A stretch of 64,000 nt of DNA from contig PHCE01000001.1 of the NCBI GenBank assembly GCA_002840765.1, positions 62,001 through 126,000 of the forward strand, read 5' to 3'. Every line of letters begins with the position of its first letter. Positions within the stretch are counted from its first letter, which is position 1. The DNA comes from Betaproteobacteria bacterium HGW-Betaproteobacteria-7 (GTDB lineage Bacteria; Pseudomonadota; Gammaproteobacteria; Burkholderiales; Rhodocyclaceae). The translations under genes were made by a program, and so were the position numbers. The notes under the pieces are model-generated. The model saw only the letters and a program-made list of their open reading frames with translations, was not told where the DNA came from and ran no database searches. Positions 45,654-55,107 of the stretch are shown in pieces.

Positions 45654-46694
45654 ATGCGCTACGCCAACCTCACCCTTGCTGCTCAAACAACCTACGCTGA
45701 ACTGTTCAGCCAGACCCAGGCATTCGAGTTGGCAAATGCCCTTGGCGGCCTCGTTGGCAAGTTCAGCAAGCGAACACTCAAGGGACGCGACTATTGGTAT
45801 TTCGGCTACCGGGACATCGACCAGAAGCTGCGCATGGCTTATGTGGGGCCCGACAACGAACGTGTACAAAACCTTGTTCACCGTTTCAACGAAAATCGCC
45901 AAGACAAGCCGCTGGCAACGGTTTCGCGAATTGCCACCGCTGCCGGAAATACGCCGGTGGCCCCCAAGCACTTCCGCATCATTCGCCGTCTTGCCGAGTA
46001 CGGCTTCTTTCGTGCTGGCGGCATTCTGATCGGCACACACGCTTTCCTGGCCATGGGCAACATGCTGGGGGTCGGCTGGCGTGACGGAGCTGCAACGCTT
46101 GACGTTGATTTCGCCCATGCCGGGCGCAACGTCTCGCTGGCCCTGCCCGCCGATCTGCGTATCGATGTGCATGGCGCACTGGAATCTCTGGAAATGGGCC
46201 TGCTGCCAATATCCCAGTTCAACGGCAAGGCCGGTGCACAGTATCGCAATCCGAAGGATCAGGAACTCCGCCTCGACTTCGTCACCAGCATGAGCTGCGA
46301 TGGCCAGCCGGTGATCATGGAAGAACTCAACCTGACGCTGGAACCGCTCAAGTTCATGGAGTTTTCGCTGGAAAACCCGGTTCAGGCCTGCATTTTCTCG
46401 AACCTCGGCGCCTGCGTAGTCAACCTGCCGGCACCGGAGCGCTACGCCGTTCACAAGCTGATCGTTCATGGCGAACGGCCGGTCGCCGAGCGCGTCAAGG
46501 CGACCAAGGACATCCTGCAAGCAGCCAGCCTGGCCAGCTATTTTCTGGAGAACGGCCAAGCCGACCTTTTCAACGACGCCTGGCGCGACGCCATTGGCCG
46601 AGGCCAGGGGTGGCAAGCACGTGCCGAACAGGGACAACAAGCCCTGCTGCGCATCGCCCCTGACCTAGCGCAAGACGCCCTCTGGCAATTCTGA
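45654..46694 (+). CDS. GSU2403-family nucleotidyltransferase-fold protein
   Basis: A 346-residue protein with an HTH-like N-terminus, a central nucleotidyltransferase-like fold (GGILIGTHAFLAMGNMLG, then TLDVDFAH in place of the GxD-x-D pattern), and a C-terminal helical part (YAVHKLIVHGER). The family (NTP_transf_8) is known mainly by name and is related in fold to the AbiEii/MNT class of toxins. Inserted between two glycosyltransferase genes and preceded by its own AT-rich palindrome, it is probably a mobile or defence-linked gene, not part of the polysaccharide pathway. That conclusion is inferred. Confidence 0.75.
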   Translation: MRYANLTLAAQTTYAELFSQTQAFELANALGGLVGKFSKRTLKGRDYWYFGYRDIDQKLRMAYVGPDNERVQNLVHRFNENRQDKPLATVSRIATAAGNTPVAPKHFRIIRRLAEYGFFRAGGILIGTHAFLAMGNMLGVGWRDGAATLDVDFAHAGRNVSLALPADLRIDVHGALESLEMGLLPISQFNGKAGAQYRNPKDQELRLDFVTSMSCDGQPVIMEELNLTLEPLKFMEFSLENPVQACIFSNLGACVVNLPAPERYAVHKLIVHGERPVAERVKATKDILQAASLASYFLENGQADLFNDAWRDAIGRGQGWQARAEQGQQALLRIAPDLAQDALWQF

Positions 46695-46713
46695 AGAGCG
46701 CACAGGCACCGCA

Positions 46714-47889
46714 ATGAAAAATTTCCTCACAGCCGATTCCCGCCCACTCATTGCCCACGTTGTTTATCGTTTTGACACAGGGGGGCTCGAAAATGGTGTC
46801 GTCAATCTGGTGAATCACCTGCCGCGTGAAAAATACCGGCACGTAATTATTGCGTTATCGAAAATTACCGAATTCAGGCAACGCGTCATACGTGATGACG
46901 TCGGATTTATCGCGCTGGAAAAGAACCCTGGCCATTCCATCTCCCTCTATCCGCGACTGTTCAAACTTTTCCGCGAACTGCAACCAAGCATTGTGCATAC
47001 GCGCAATCTGGCGGCACTCGAGATCACGGTACCGGCCTGGGCGGCTGGAGTGCCGGCAAGACTGCATAGCGAGCACGGTCGGGAAGGCACCGATCTTGAC
47101 CCGAACAATCGGAAGTATCAGTTGATTCGCAAGCTTTACCGACCCTTCGTGACAAATTACCTCGCATTGTCAAAGGACCTCTCGCACTATCTGAAGGACT
47201 TCATTGGCATTCCCCAGCATAAATTGACCCAGATTTACAACGGTGTCGATAGCGCCCGGTTTTATGGCCAAGGTCAGCGACTCACCATAGCGGACTGTCC
47301 ATTTCAATCGCCTCAGCTTCGACTCTTCGGGACGATTGGAAGAATGCACGCCGTCAAGGATCAATTAAATCTGGCCAAGGCTTTCGTCCATGCGTTACAT
47401 CTTCGCCCAGCCCTGCGTGACAACCTGAGATTGCTAATGATTGGCGACGGCCCGACGCGTAATCAGATAATCGACTACCTGCAACAAGCCAGCGTTGCCG
47501 ACCTCTGCTGGTTGCCGGGTGAGCGCACCGATGTCCCGGAAATTCTTCGCGGACTCGACTGTTTTGTCCTGCCGTCCCGATCCGAAGGCATATCCAACAC
47601 GATACTGGAGGCCATGGCCTGCCAGCTACCGGTCATTGCCACCGAGGTAGGCGGCAATCCTGAACTGGTCAACGATGGCCTGACCGGCAAGCTGGTTCCG
47701 GCGGAAAATCCCCCGGCACTTGCTTCTGCCATCATCGACTACGCTGAGCATTCCGCTACCGCATTGCAGCACGGCAAGGCCGCACGCCTTGCCGTTGAAC
47801 AGCACTTCAGCATTGAAGCGATGACCAGTGCCTACAGCGCGCTCTATGACTCGCTACTATCGACAAAAAACAATACTAAAAGCCATTAG
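46714..47889 (+). CDS. Glycosyltransferase, exosortase A-associated (sugar transferase stp2-like)
   Basis: A 391-residue GT4 enzyme with IAHVVYRFDTGGLENGVVNL at the start, HSEHGREGTDLDPNN, and the donor-site motif VLPSRSEGISNTILEAMAC. The codon usage and AT content in the first part differ slightly from its neighbours. ATG 46714 lies 19 bases after the inserted gene. It would normally follow the glycosyltransferase ending at 45513. Confidence 0.92.
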   Translation: MKNFLTADSRPLIAHVVYRFDTGGLENGVVNLVNHLPREKYRHVIIALSKITEFRQRVIRDDVGFIALEKNPGHSISLYPRLFKLFRELQPSIVHTRNLAALEITVPAWAAGVPARLHSEHGREGTDLDPNNRKYQLIRKLYRPFVTNYLALSKDLSHYLKDFIGIPQHKLTQIYNGVDSARFYGQGQRLTIADCPFQSPQLRLFGTIGRMHAVKDQLNLAKAFVHALHLRPALRDNLRLLMIGDGPTRNQIIDYLQQASVADLCWLPGERTDVPEILRGLDCFVLPSRSEGISNTILEAMACQLPVIATEVGGNPELVNDGLTGKLVPAENPPALASAIIDYAEHSATALQHGKAARLAVEQHFSIEAMTSAYSALYDSLLSTKNNTKSH

Positions 47890-47900
47890 GATCCAACAGC

Positions 47901-49835
47901 ATGTGCGGCATCACCGGCATTTTTGACACCCGTGGCAAGCGCGACATTGATCGCGCCGTGCTGCACCGCATGAACGAATCGCAGTTTCACCGCGGCCCCG
48001 ACGAAGGCGGCACCCATGTCGAACCCGGTGTCGGCCTCGGCCATCGCCGGCTCTCCATCATCGACCTGTCCACCGGCCAGCAGCCGCTGTATAACGAAGA
48101 CAACAGCGTCTGCGTCGTCTTCAACGGCGAAATTTACAACTACCAGGAACTCATCCCCGAACTGCAAGCGCTCGGCCATGTTTTCCACACCCGCAGCGAT
48201 ACCGAAGTCATCGTGCACGCCTGGGAAGCCTGGGGAGAAAGCTGTGTTGACCGCTTCCGTGGCATGTTCGCCTTCGCCCTCTGGGACCGTAATCGCGAGA
48301 GCCTGTTCCTGGCCCGCGACCGCCTCGGCGTCAAACCGCTTTACTACGCCCTGCTCGATGACGGTAACTTCCTCTTCGGCTCCGAGTTGAAATCCCTGCT
48401 TGCCCACGGTGGCCTCAAGCGTGACATCGACCCCTGTGCCGTCGAGGAATACTTCGCCCTCGGCTATGTCGCCGAACCGCGCGCCATCTTCAAGCAGGCG
48501 AAGAAACTGCCGCCGGCCTGCACCCTGCTGCTACGTCGCGGTCAGCCGGTCGGCCAGCCGCGTGAATACTGGGATGTCCGCTTCACCCTCGACAACACGA
48601 TCAGCGACGCCGACGCCCGCGCCGAACTTACCCATCGCCTGGAAGAATCGATCAAGCTGCGCATGATCTCGGAAGTACCGCTCGGCGCCTTCCTCTCCGG
48701 CGGCGTCGATTCCAGTGCCGTCGTCGCCATCATGGCCGGCCTTTCGGAAAACCCGGTCAACACCTGCTCCATCGGCTTCTCCGACCCCGCCTTCAACGAA
48801 TCAGAGTTCGCCAAGATGGTGGCCGACCGTTACCAGACCAACCACTACCTCGACATGGTCGAAAGCGACGACTTCGACCTCATCGACACCCTGGCCCGCC
48901 TCTACGACGAACCCTACGCCGACAGCTCGGCCATCCCCACCTACCGCGTCTGCCAGCTTGCCCGCAGGCACGTCACCGTTGCCCTCTCCGGCGACGGCGG
49001 CGACGAAAGCTTCGGTGGCTACCGCCGCTACAAGCTGCATCTGATGGAAGAGAAGATGCGCTCGGCCCTGCCGCTCAGCCTGCGCCGCCCGGTTTTCGGC
49101 ACCCTCGGCAAGCTGTATCCGAAAGCCAACTGGGCACCTCGCGTCTTCCGTGCCAAGACAACGTTTGAAGGCATGGCACGAACACCCGTGGAGGGGTATT
49201 TCCACGAGATTTCCATCCTCCGCGCGCCGATGCGCAATCAACTGTTCAGCCCTCAGTTCAAGGCCGCCCTTGGCGGCTACGATGCTCTCCAGGTATTAAC
49301 CGACCACGCCGCCAAGGCAGGAACTGACGACCCGCTGGCCCTGATCCAGTACCTTGACCTGAAGACCTACCTGATCGGCGACATCAACACCAAGGTTGAC
49401 CGTGCCAGCATGGCGCATTCGCTGGAAGTGCGCGAACCGCTGATGGACCACAAGCTCGTCGAATGGCTGGCCACCCTGAACTCCTCGCACAAGGTTCGCG
49501 GCCAGGAGGGTAAATACCTGCTGAAAAAGGCCATGGAACCGTTTCTGCCGAACGATGTTCTTTACCGTCCCAAGATGGGCTTTTCCGTGCCGCTCGCCCG
49601 CTGGTTCCGGGGCCCGCTAAAGGGACGCGTGAAGGAATCCATCCTCGGCTCGCGGCTGGCCGACACTGGCTGGTTCAACCGTAACTACCTCGAAGAACTT
49701 GTGCGCGATCACAACAACAGCAGCCGTGACTACAGCGCCTCGATCTGGAGCATCCTGATGTTCGAAGCCTTCCTGCGCACCCAGGATGGAACAACCGCTC
49801 AATCCGAACAACCCATCGCGCTTGGTGCCGCGTGA
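47901..49835 (+). CDS. Amidotransferase, asparagine-synthase type, XrtA-associated
   Basis: A 644-residue class II amidotransferase. Cys2 (MCGITGIFD) is the nucleophile, followed by RGPDEGG and the ATP-pyrophosphatase motif FLSGGVDSSAVVA. The length and C-terminal extension match the exosortase A-associated AsnB-like family. It would amidate an acidic sugar of the repeat, such as a uronic acid. ATG 47901, directly after the glycosyltransferase stop. Confidence 0.93.
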   Translation: MCGITGIFDTRGKRDIDRAVLHRMNESQFHRGPDEGGTHVEPGVGLGHRRLSIIDLSTGQQPLYNEDNSVCVVFNGEIYNYQELIPELQALGHVFHTRSDTEVIVHAWEAWGESCVDRFRGMFAFALWDRNRESLFLARDRLGVKPLYYALLDDGNFLFGSELKSLLAHGGLKRDIDPCAVEEYFALGYVAEPRAIFKQAKKLPPACTLLLRRGQPVGQPREYWDVRFTLDNTISDADARAELTHRLEESIKLRMISEVPLGAFLSGGVDSSAVVAIMAGLSENPVNTCSIGFSDPAFNESEFAKMVADRYQTNHYLDMVESDDFDLIDTLARLYDEPYADSSAIPTYRVCQLARRHVTVALSGDGGDESFGGYRRYKLHLMEEKMRSALPLSLRRPVFGTLGKLYPKANWAPRVFRAKTTFEGMARTPVEGYFHEISILRAPMRNQLFSPQFKAALGGYDALQVLTDHAAKAGTDDPLALIQYLDLKTYLIGDINTKVDRASMAHSLEVREPLMDHKLVEWLATLNSSHKVRGQEGKYLLKKAMEPFLPNDVLYRPKMGFSVPLARWFRGPLKGRVKESILGSRLADTGWFNRNYLEELVRDHNNSSRDYSASIWSILMFEAFLRTQDGTTAQSEQPIALGAA

Positions 49836-49848
49836 GCGTTGCATGTAA

Positions 49849-49995
49849 CGTGCAAAAGACCATCGTTCGCAAATAATGATCGACAAACTCATGACTGTTC
49901 CACGCAGCGAGGTCGGCCCAACACTCGGCAAGCTGACGGAAGACGAGCAGATATCCGTCAATCGGTCGCTGATGCTGTTCCTGGGACTCGCCTGA
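49849..49995 (+). pseudogene. C-terminal relic of a MazF/PemK-type toxin
   Basis: Between the amidotransferase and the next glycosyltransferase, one frame reads SQIMIDKLMTVPRSEVGPTL, then GKLTEDEQISVNRSLMLF and LGLA before TGA. This matches the last 45-50 residues of MazF/PemK toxins, whose pattern is SQIMVDK, TVPR, GR/GKL and NRALALFLGL. An in-frame TAA at 49846 closes the frame upstream and the N-terminal two thirds are missing. No antitoxin is seen. The remnant suggests that this junction once held an inserted toxin-antitoxin module. Confidence 0.72.
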
Positions 49996-50005
49996 GCAAA
50001 ATCCA

Positions 50006-51220
50006 ATGCGTATCCTCCACATTCTCGACCATTCAATCCCCTTGCACAGCGGCTATACCTTCCGCACTGCCGCCCTGTTGCGCGAGCAGCGTGCCCTGGG
50101 CTGGGAAACCTTCCACCTGACATCGCCCAAACAAGGCGAGACGAGCGTCCCATTCGAGGATGTCGACGGCCTGCGCTTCTACCGCACGCCAGTCGCCAAG
50201 GGCACGCTGGCCAGAATCCCAGTCGGCAAGGAACTTGCCCTGATGAAGCAGCTTGAAACACGACTGGAGGAAGTCGCCCGCGAAATTCGCCCGGACATCA
50301 TCCACGCCCACTCGCCGGTACTCAACGCCCTGCCCGCCATCAAGGTCGCCCGCAAACTGGGCATCCCGGTCGTCTACGAAATCCGCGCCTTCTGGGAAGA
50401 CGCCGCCGTCGACCACGGGAGCACCCAGGAAGGCAGCCTGCGTTACCGCGCCACGCGCAAACTGGAAACCCGCGCCATCCAGCAAGTCGACCATGTATTC
50501 ACCATCTGCGAAGGCCTGCGCGCCGACATCGTGGCGCGCGGCATTCCAGCCGGCAAGGTAACGGTCATCCCCAATGCCGTGAATGTCGAATCCTTTCAGC
50601 TCGCCAGCCCGCCCGATCCGCAACTCCAGGAAGAATGGGGGCTGACCGGCAAGACCGTGGTCGGTTTCATCGGCTCCTTCTACGCCTATGAAGGCCTCGA
50701 TCTACTGCTCGACGCACTGCCTGAACTCGTCAGGCAACGCCCGGACGTGCGCGTCTTGCTGGTCGGTGGCGGCCCGCAGGAAGCCAACCTGCGCCAGCAG
50801 GCCGAACGCCTGGGCCTCAGCGAATACGTCATCTTCACCGGCCGCGTCCCGCACAAGGACGTCAGTCGCTACTACGACCTGATCAACGTCCTCGCCTACC
50901 CGCGCCACCCGATGCGCCTGACCGAACTGGTCACCCCGCTCAAGCCACTCGAAGCCATGGCCCAGGGCCAACTCTTCGTCGCCTCCGACGTTGGCGGCCA
51001 CAAGGAACTGATCGAACACAACAAGACCGGCATCCTGTTCAAGGCGGGCGATTGCAAAGCATTGACCGATGCCCTGCTGACGCTGCTCAACGACCGCCAG
51101 CGCTGGCCTGAGCTCAAGGCCAATGGCCGCCACTTCGTTGAGTCCGTGCGCAACTGGCGCAACAGCGTCGCCAACTATGTCGCGCCTTATGCGGCTTTGC
51201 TGAAAAAGACGGTGGTCTGA
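50006..51220 (+). CDS. Glycosyltransferase, exosortase A-associated (Daro_2409-like, stp3)
   Basis: A 404-residue GT4 enzyme. MRILHILDHSIPLHSGYTFR is typical of the exosortase A family, with VYEIRAFWEDAAVDHGST and the donor region VGFIGSFYAYEGLDLLLDAL. ATG 50006 lies just after the toxin relic. It adds a sugar in the repeat unit; the donor cannot be told. Confidence 0.92.
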   Translation: MRILHILDHSIPLHSGYTFRTAALLREQRALGWETFHLTSPKQGETSVPFEDVDGLRFYRTPVAKGTLARIPVGKELALMKQLETRLEEVAREIRPDIIHAHSPVLNALPAIKVARKLGIPVVYEIRAFWEDAAVDHGSTQEGSLRYRATRKLETRAIQQVDHVFTICEGLRADIVARGIPAGKVTVIPNAVNVESFQLASPPDPQLQEEWGLTGKTVVGFIGSFYAYEGLDLLLDALPELVRQRPDVRVLLVGGGPQEANLRQQAERLGLSEYVIFTGRVPHKDVSRYYDLINVLAYPRHPMRLTELVTPLKPLEAMAQGQLFVASDVGGHKELIEHNKTGILFKAGDCKALTDALLTLLNDRQRWPELKANGRHFVESVRNWRNSVANYVAPYAALLKKTVV

Positions 51221-51221
51221 G

Positions 51222-52313
51222 GTGAATCTGGCTCTACACGTCGGTCTGGTTGGACCTCTTCCACCACCCTCGGGGGGCATGGCCAACCAGACCCGACAAC
51301 TTGCCGAATTGCTGCGCAGCGAAGGGCTGGATGTCTCCATTGTTCAAACCAATGCCAGCTATCGCCCGGCATGGATTGCATCAGTGCCGGTCGTGCGGGC
51401 AGCATTCCGTCTGATCCCTTATTTGTTCGCCCTGTGGAAACTGGCAGGTCGCTGCGACCTGATCCACATAATGGCCAATTCCGGCTGGTCCTGGCATTTG
51501 TTTGCGGCCCCGGCAATCTGGATCGCAAAGCTGCGCAAGCGTCCTTCGGTGGTCAATTATCACGGCGGAGAAGCTGAAAGCTTCCTGACAAAATCCTTCC
51601 GGGCAATACGTCTGTCATTGCGCCACACCGCCGCATTGATTGTCCCGTCCGCCTTCCTGGAAGCCATTTTCTCTCGTTTTGGCCTGGCTGCTGAAATTGT
51701 CCCCAACACCATCGACACCGAGCGATTCAGCAACCCATGCCCTCAGCGCAAGTTACGCCGTCAGTTGCTTGTTTCACGGAATCTTGAACCGATCTATGAC
51801 AACGAAACGGCAATTCACGCCTTTTCGATTGTTCATCAAGCCTATCCGGACGCCACCCTGACCATTGCCGGCTCCGGCCCCCTGGCAACACAACTTGCCA
51901 AACTCGTCGAAGATCTGGGACTTGCCGAATGCGTACGTTTCACGGGCCGCCTTGACCGCAACGAAATGGCCAAGGCTTATCGTGAAGCCGATATTTCGAT
52001 AAACCCCAGCCTGGTGGACAACATGCCGATTTCGATCCTTGAGGCCATGGCAAGCGGAACACCGATCGTCAGCACCCAGGTCGGCGGCGTTCCATTTGTC
52101 GTTGAGAACGGGAAAACTGCACTCCTTGTGCCACCTGGTTCGCCCGAGGCCATGGCTGCTGCCATATGCAAACTCATGGATGACTCAGACTTGTCAAATC
52201 AATTGGTTACGAATGGCTTGCTGGAAGTACAGAAATATACGTGGCAAAAAACATGGCCGCTGCTGGCCAACGTATACCTGAGCGCTTGTTCATTGAAACC
52301 CGGCGCCCGGTAA
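51222..52313 (+). CDS. Glycosyltransferase family 4
   Basis: A 363-residue GT-B enzyme with VGLVGPLPPPSGGMANQTRQ, the Gly-rich acceptor loop, YHGGEAESF, and the donor-site SLVDNMPISILEAMASG. GTG start at 51222, one base after the previous stop. A less rigid codon bias than its neighbours is visible. Specificity unknown. Confidence 0.88.
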   Translation: MNLALHVGLVGPLPPPSGGMANQTRQLAELLRSEGLDVSIVQTNASYRPAWIASVPVVRAAFRLIPYLFALWKLAGRCDLIHIMANSGWSWHLFAAPAIWIAKLRKRPSVVNYHGGEAESFLTKSFRAIRLSLRHTAALIVPSAFLEAIFSRFGLAAEIVPNTIDTERFSNPCPQRKLRRQLLVSRNLEPIYDNETAIHAFSIVHQAYPDATLTIAGSGPLATQLAKLVEDLGLAECVRFTGRLDRNEMAKAYREADISINPSLVDNMPISILEAMASGTPIVSTQVGGVPFVVENGKTALLVPPGSPEAMAAAICKLMDDSDLSNQLVTNGLLEVQKYTWQKTWPLLANVYLSACSLKPGAR

Positions 52314-52322
52314 GGAAAAACG

Positions 52323-53675
52323 ATGGGACTCTACACACGGCTCGTTGCCAACCTACTGTTTCCGCTTCAGGAAAAGCTGAAGAAGCATGACACGGTGGCT
52401 ATCCATGAACAGATGGAAAAGTCTCAGTGGTGGTCGGCGGAACAACTGGAGCAATTCCGCTTGAAACGCTTGCGCACTTTGCTCGTCAGCGCTGAGAAAC
52501 ATGTTCCCTACTACCGGCAATGCTTTCAGGAAATTGGCTTCAATCCTGCGCAAACAAGCTCCCTTGCTGATCTCCAGAAGCTCCCGCTGCTGACCAAGGG
52601 AATCATCCGCGCCGCAGGCGAGCGGATGAAAGCCGATAATGCACAAGGCCTGGCCCGTTTCAATACGGGCGGCTCATCCGGTGAACCGTTGATCTTCTTC
52701 ATTGGCAACGAACGCGTCAGCCACGATGTTGCCGCCAAATGGCGGGCCACCCGCTGGTGGGATGTCGACATCGGCGACAAGGAAATAGTGGTCTGGGGAT
52801 CGCCGATCGAACTGGGCACCCAGGACCGCGTTCGCGCAATGCGTGACAAGCTGATGCGCACGGAACTGATGCCGGCATTCCAGATGAACGAAAGCAATCT
52901 GGACCGCTTCGTCGCCCGGATTCGCCAACGCAAGCCAAGCATGCTGTTCGGCTACCCATCCGCGATCAGCCACATCGCCAAGCATGCACAGAAGCGCCAG
53001 ATTCGGCTTGATGATCTGGGCGTGAAAGTAGTCTTCTGCACCTCGGAACGTCTCTACGACCACCAGCGAGAAACCATTTCATCGGCCTTCGCCTGCCCGG
53101 TTGCCAATGGTTATGGCGGGCGCGATGCCGGCTTCATCGCCCATCAGTGCCCTGCCGGCAACATGCACATCACCGCCGAGGACATCATCGTCGAAATAAT
53201 CGATGAACACGGCAATGCCCAAGCTCCCGGGACAGCCGGAGAAATTGTGGTCACCCACCTGGCCACGGCGGATTACCCATTCATCCGCTACCGAACTGGC
53301 GACATTGGTGTACTCGGCACGGAGAAATGCTCCTGCGGCCGTGGGCTGCCACTGCTCAAGGAAATCCAGGGACGTAGTACGGATTTCGTGATCGCCACTG
53401 ACGGCACGGTCATCCACGGCCTGGCGCTCATCTACATCCTGCGCGACCTTCCCGAGGTCAAGTCGTTCAAGATCATCCAGGAAACCACTAAGTTGACCCG
53501 AGTCCTGGTCGTAGCCGAAGGCGGCGACGAAGCTGAAACGCGTCGCAAGGTCATCAATGGATTCAAGCAACGCCTGGGGGAAAGCGTCGAAGTCCGCATC
53601 GAATTCGTCGATTCAATACCGCTGGAGAAATCCGGAAAGCATCGATATGTCGTCAGTCATGCCACACAGAGCTAA
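52323..53675 (+). CDS. Phenylacetate-CoA ligase/CapK-family adenylating protein
   Basis: A 450-residue member of the AMP-binding CapK-like group. The ATP-binding loop is FNTGGSSGEPLIFF; YGGRDAGFIAHQC and FIRYRTGDIGVL are also present. In polysaccharide loci these proteins probably activate or transfer an acyl or amino-acid substituent; in exosortase loci an acyl-CoA ligase of another family usually occupies this place. The substrate is unknown. ATG 52323 lies nine bases after the glycosyltransferase. Confidence 0.82.
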   Translation: MGLYTRLVANLLFPLQEKLKKHDTVAIHEQMEKSQWWSAEQLEQFRLKRLRTLLVSAEKHVPYYRQCFQEIGFNPAQTSSLADLQKLPLLTKGIIRAAGERMKADNAQGLARFNTGGSSGEPLIFFIGNERVSHDVAAKWRATRWWDVDIGDKEIVVWGSPIELGTQDRVRAMRDKLMRTELMPAFQMNESNLDRFVARIRQRKPSMLFGYPSAISHIAKHAQKRQIRLDDLGVKVVFCTSERLYDHQRETISSAFACPVANGYGGRDAGFIAHQCPAGNMHITAEDIIVEIIDEHGNAQAPGTAGEIVVTHLATADYPFIRYRTGDIGVLGTEKCSCGRGLPLLKEIQGRSTDFVIATDGTVIHGLALIYILRDLPEVKSFKIIQETTKLTRVLVVAEGGDEAETRRKVINGFKQRLGESVEVRIEFVDSIPLEKSGKHRYVVSHATQS

Positions 53676-53748
53676 CAGCAAATGCAGCCGCTGCTCTTAG
53701 TCGCCAGTCCATTTGCGCGATCCATGACAACCCTCAAGGTGACGGCTC

Positions 53749-55107
53749 ATGCGTGACCTGGCCGTCATCCTGCTGTTTTCTGGTGCTGGCCTCTATGCCC
53801 TCCGCAATCCTTATATTGCGGCACTGCTATGGACATGGATCGGGCTGATGAACCCACATCGGCTCGGCTGGGGAATGGCTTATGAAATGCCGTTTGCCAT
53901 GGCCGCAGGAGCCATTCTTGTTTTTTCGATGCTGATCAATTCGCAAAAGGTACGTTGGAATTTCGCCTATCCAACGCCCGTTCTGCTTGTATTTATAGCC
54001 TGGATGGGTATTACCACGGCTTTTGCAATCTTCGCTGGAGAAAGCCTTTCGCGTTACGTGGCGGTTCTGAAAGTCTTGCTGATGCTGATTCCGCTCGCTG
54101 CCGTCATCAGAACGCGTGAGGAGATCCTTGGCCTCATTGTCGTCGTTACCGGCTCGCTGGCCTTCTTTGGCATCAAGGGGGGAATATTCACCGCCGTTTC
54201 GGGTGGAGACTTCCGTGTATGGGGGCCGCCCGCCAGCGTCATCGAAGGCAATAATGAACTGGCCGTTGCCTTGATCATCACTGTGCCACTGATCTATTTC
54301 CTGGCTACCCAGGCAGCCGCGTTACGGACCCTGCCCTTTATTTCCAGAGTATCGGAGAAGTGGATAAAACTCTTCCTGTACCTGGCCATGTTCCTTTGTC
54401 TGATCTCGGCCATCGGCAGTCACTCGCGCGGCGCCCTAGTGGCGATGGTAGCCATGGGCAGTATCCTGTGGTGGCGCAGCAAGGCCAAAATGAGCTTGGC
54501 GGTCGTCGCTCTGGTCATGGGTCTCATCGGTACGGCCTTCATGCCAGAACACTGGATGACTCGCATGAACACCATCCAGACCTACGAAGAGGATGCCTCT
54601 GCCATGGGGCGCATCAACGCCTGGACCATGGCCGTCAACATTGCCAACGACCGGCCGACGGGAGCGGGTTTCGTCACCGATTCACCGGTCATTTACCAGT
54701 CTTACGCCCCCAATCCGAACTTTGTCATTGTCGCCCACAGCATTTACTTTCAGGTACTGGGCGAACACGGCTACATCGGCCTCCTGCTCTATCTGGCGTT
54801 CTGGATATCAACCTATATGCTGGCTGGCCGTATCGGGCGGCAGACGGCAAAACACCCAGAGCTTGGCTGGGCAAACACCCTGGCCTCGATGAGCAAGGTC
54901 AGCCTCGTTGGCTTTGCGGTCGGCGGCGCCTTTCTCAGTCTTGCCTACTGGGACATGCCCTTCTATATCTTCGTGGCATTGATTTGTACCCACCGTTGGG
55001 TTCGGGAAGCTCTTGGCACCCAGGCCACCCCAGGCGCGAACCGGCAAAACATGAGTTCGCCAGCGTCGCTTCAGGCCGGCATCCAAAAATCGATGAAAGT
55101 ACGATGA
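53749..55107 (+). CDS. Putative O-glycosylation ligase / polymerase, exosortase A-associated
   Basis: A 452-residue membrane protein with about ten to twelve helices. The Wzy_C-type segment with AIGSHSRGALVAMVAMG sits near the middle. WaaL/Wzy-like ligases attach or polymerise sugar chains; the XrtA-associated group is suspected to glycosylate PEP-CTERM proteins. ATG 53749 follows a 73-base gap. Its stop overlaps the exosortase start (ATGA). Confidence 0.9.
   Translation: MRDLAVILLFSGAGLYALRNPYIAALLWTWIGLMNPHRLGWGMAYEMPFAMAAGAILVFSMLINSQKVRWNFAYPTPVLLVFIAWMGITTAFAIFAGESLSRYVAVLKVLLMLIPLAAVIRTREEILGLIVVVTGSLAFFGIKGGIFTAVSGGDFRVWGPPASVIEGNNELAVALIITVPLIYFLATQAAALRTLPFISRVSEKWIKLFLYLAMFLCLISAIGSHSRGALVAMVAMGSILWWRSKAKMSLAVVALVMGLIGTAFMPEHWMTRMNTIQTYEEDASAMGRINAWTMAVNIANDRPTGAGFVTDSPVIYQSYAPNPNFVIVAHSIYFQVLGEHGYIGLLLYLAFWISTYMLAGRIGRQTAKHPELGWANTLASMSKVSLVGFAVGGAFLSLAYWDMPFYIFVALICTHRWVREALGTQATPGANRQNMSSPASLQAGIQKSMKVR

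Noticed and set aside
54360..55103. N-terminal 248-residue extension of the exosortase frame
   Set aside because: It lies in another frame of the O-glycosylation ligase gene; the ATGA overlap at 55104 and the exosortase first helix fix the real start.
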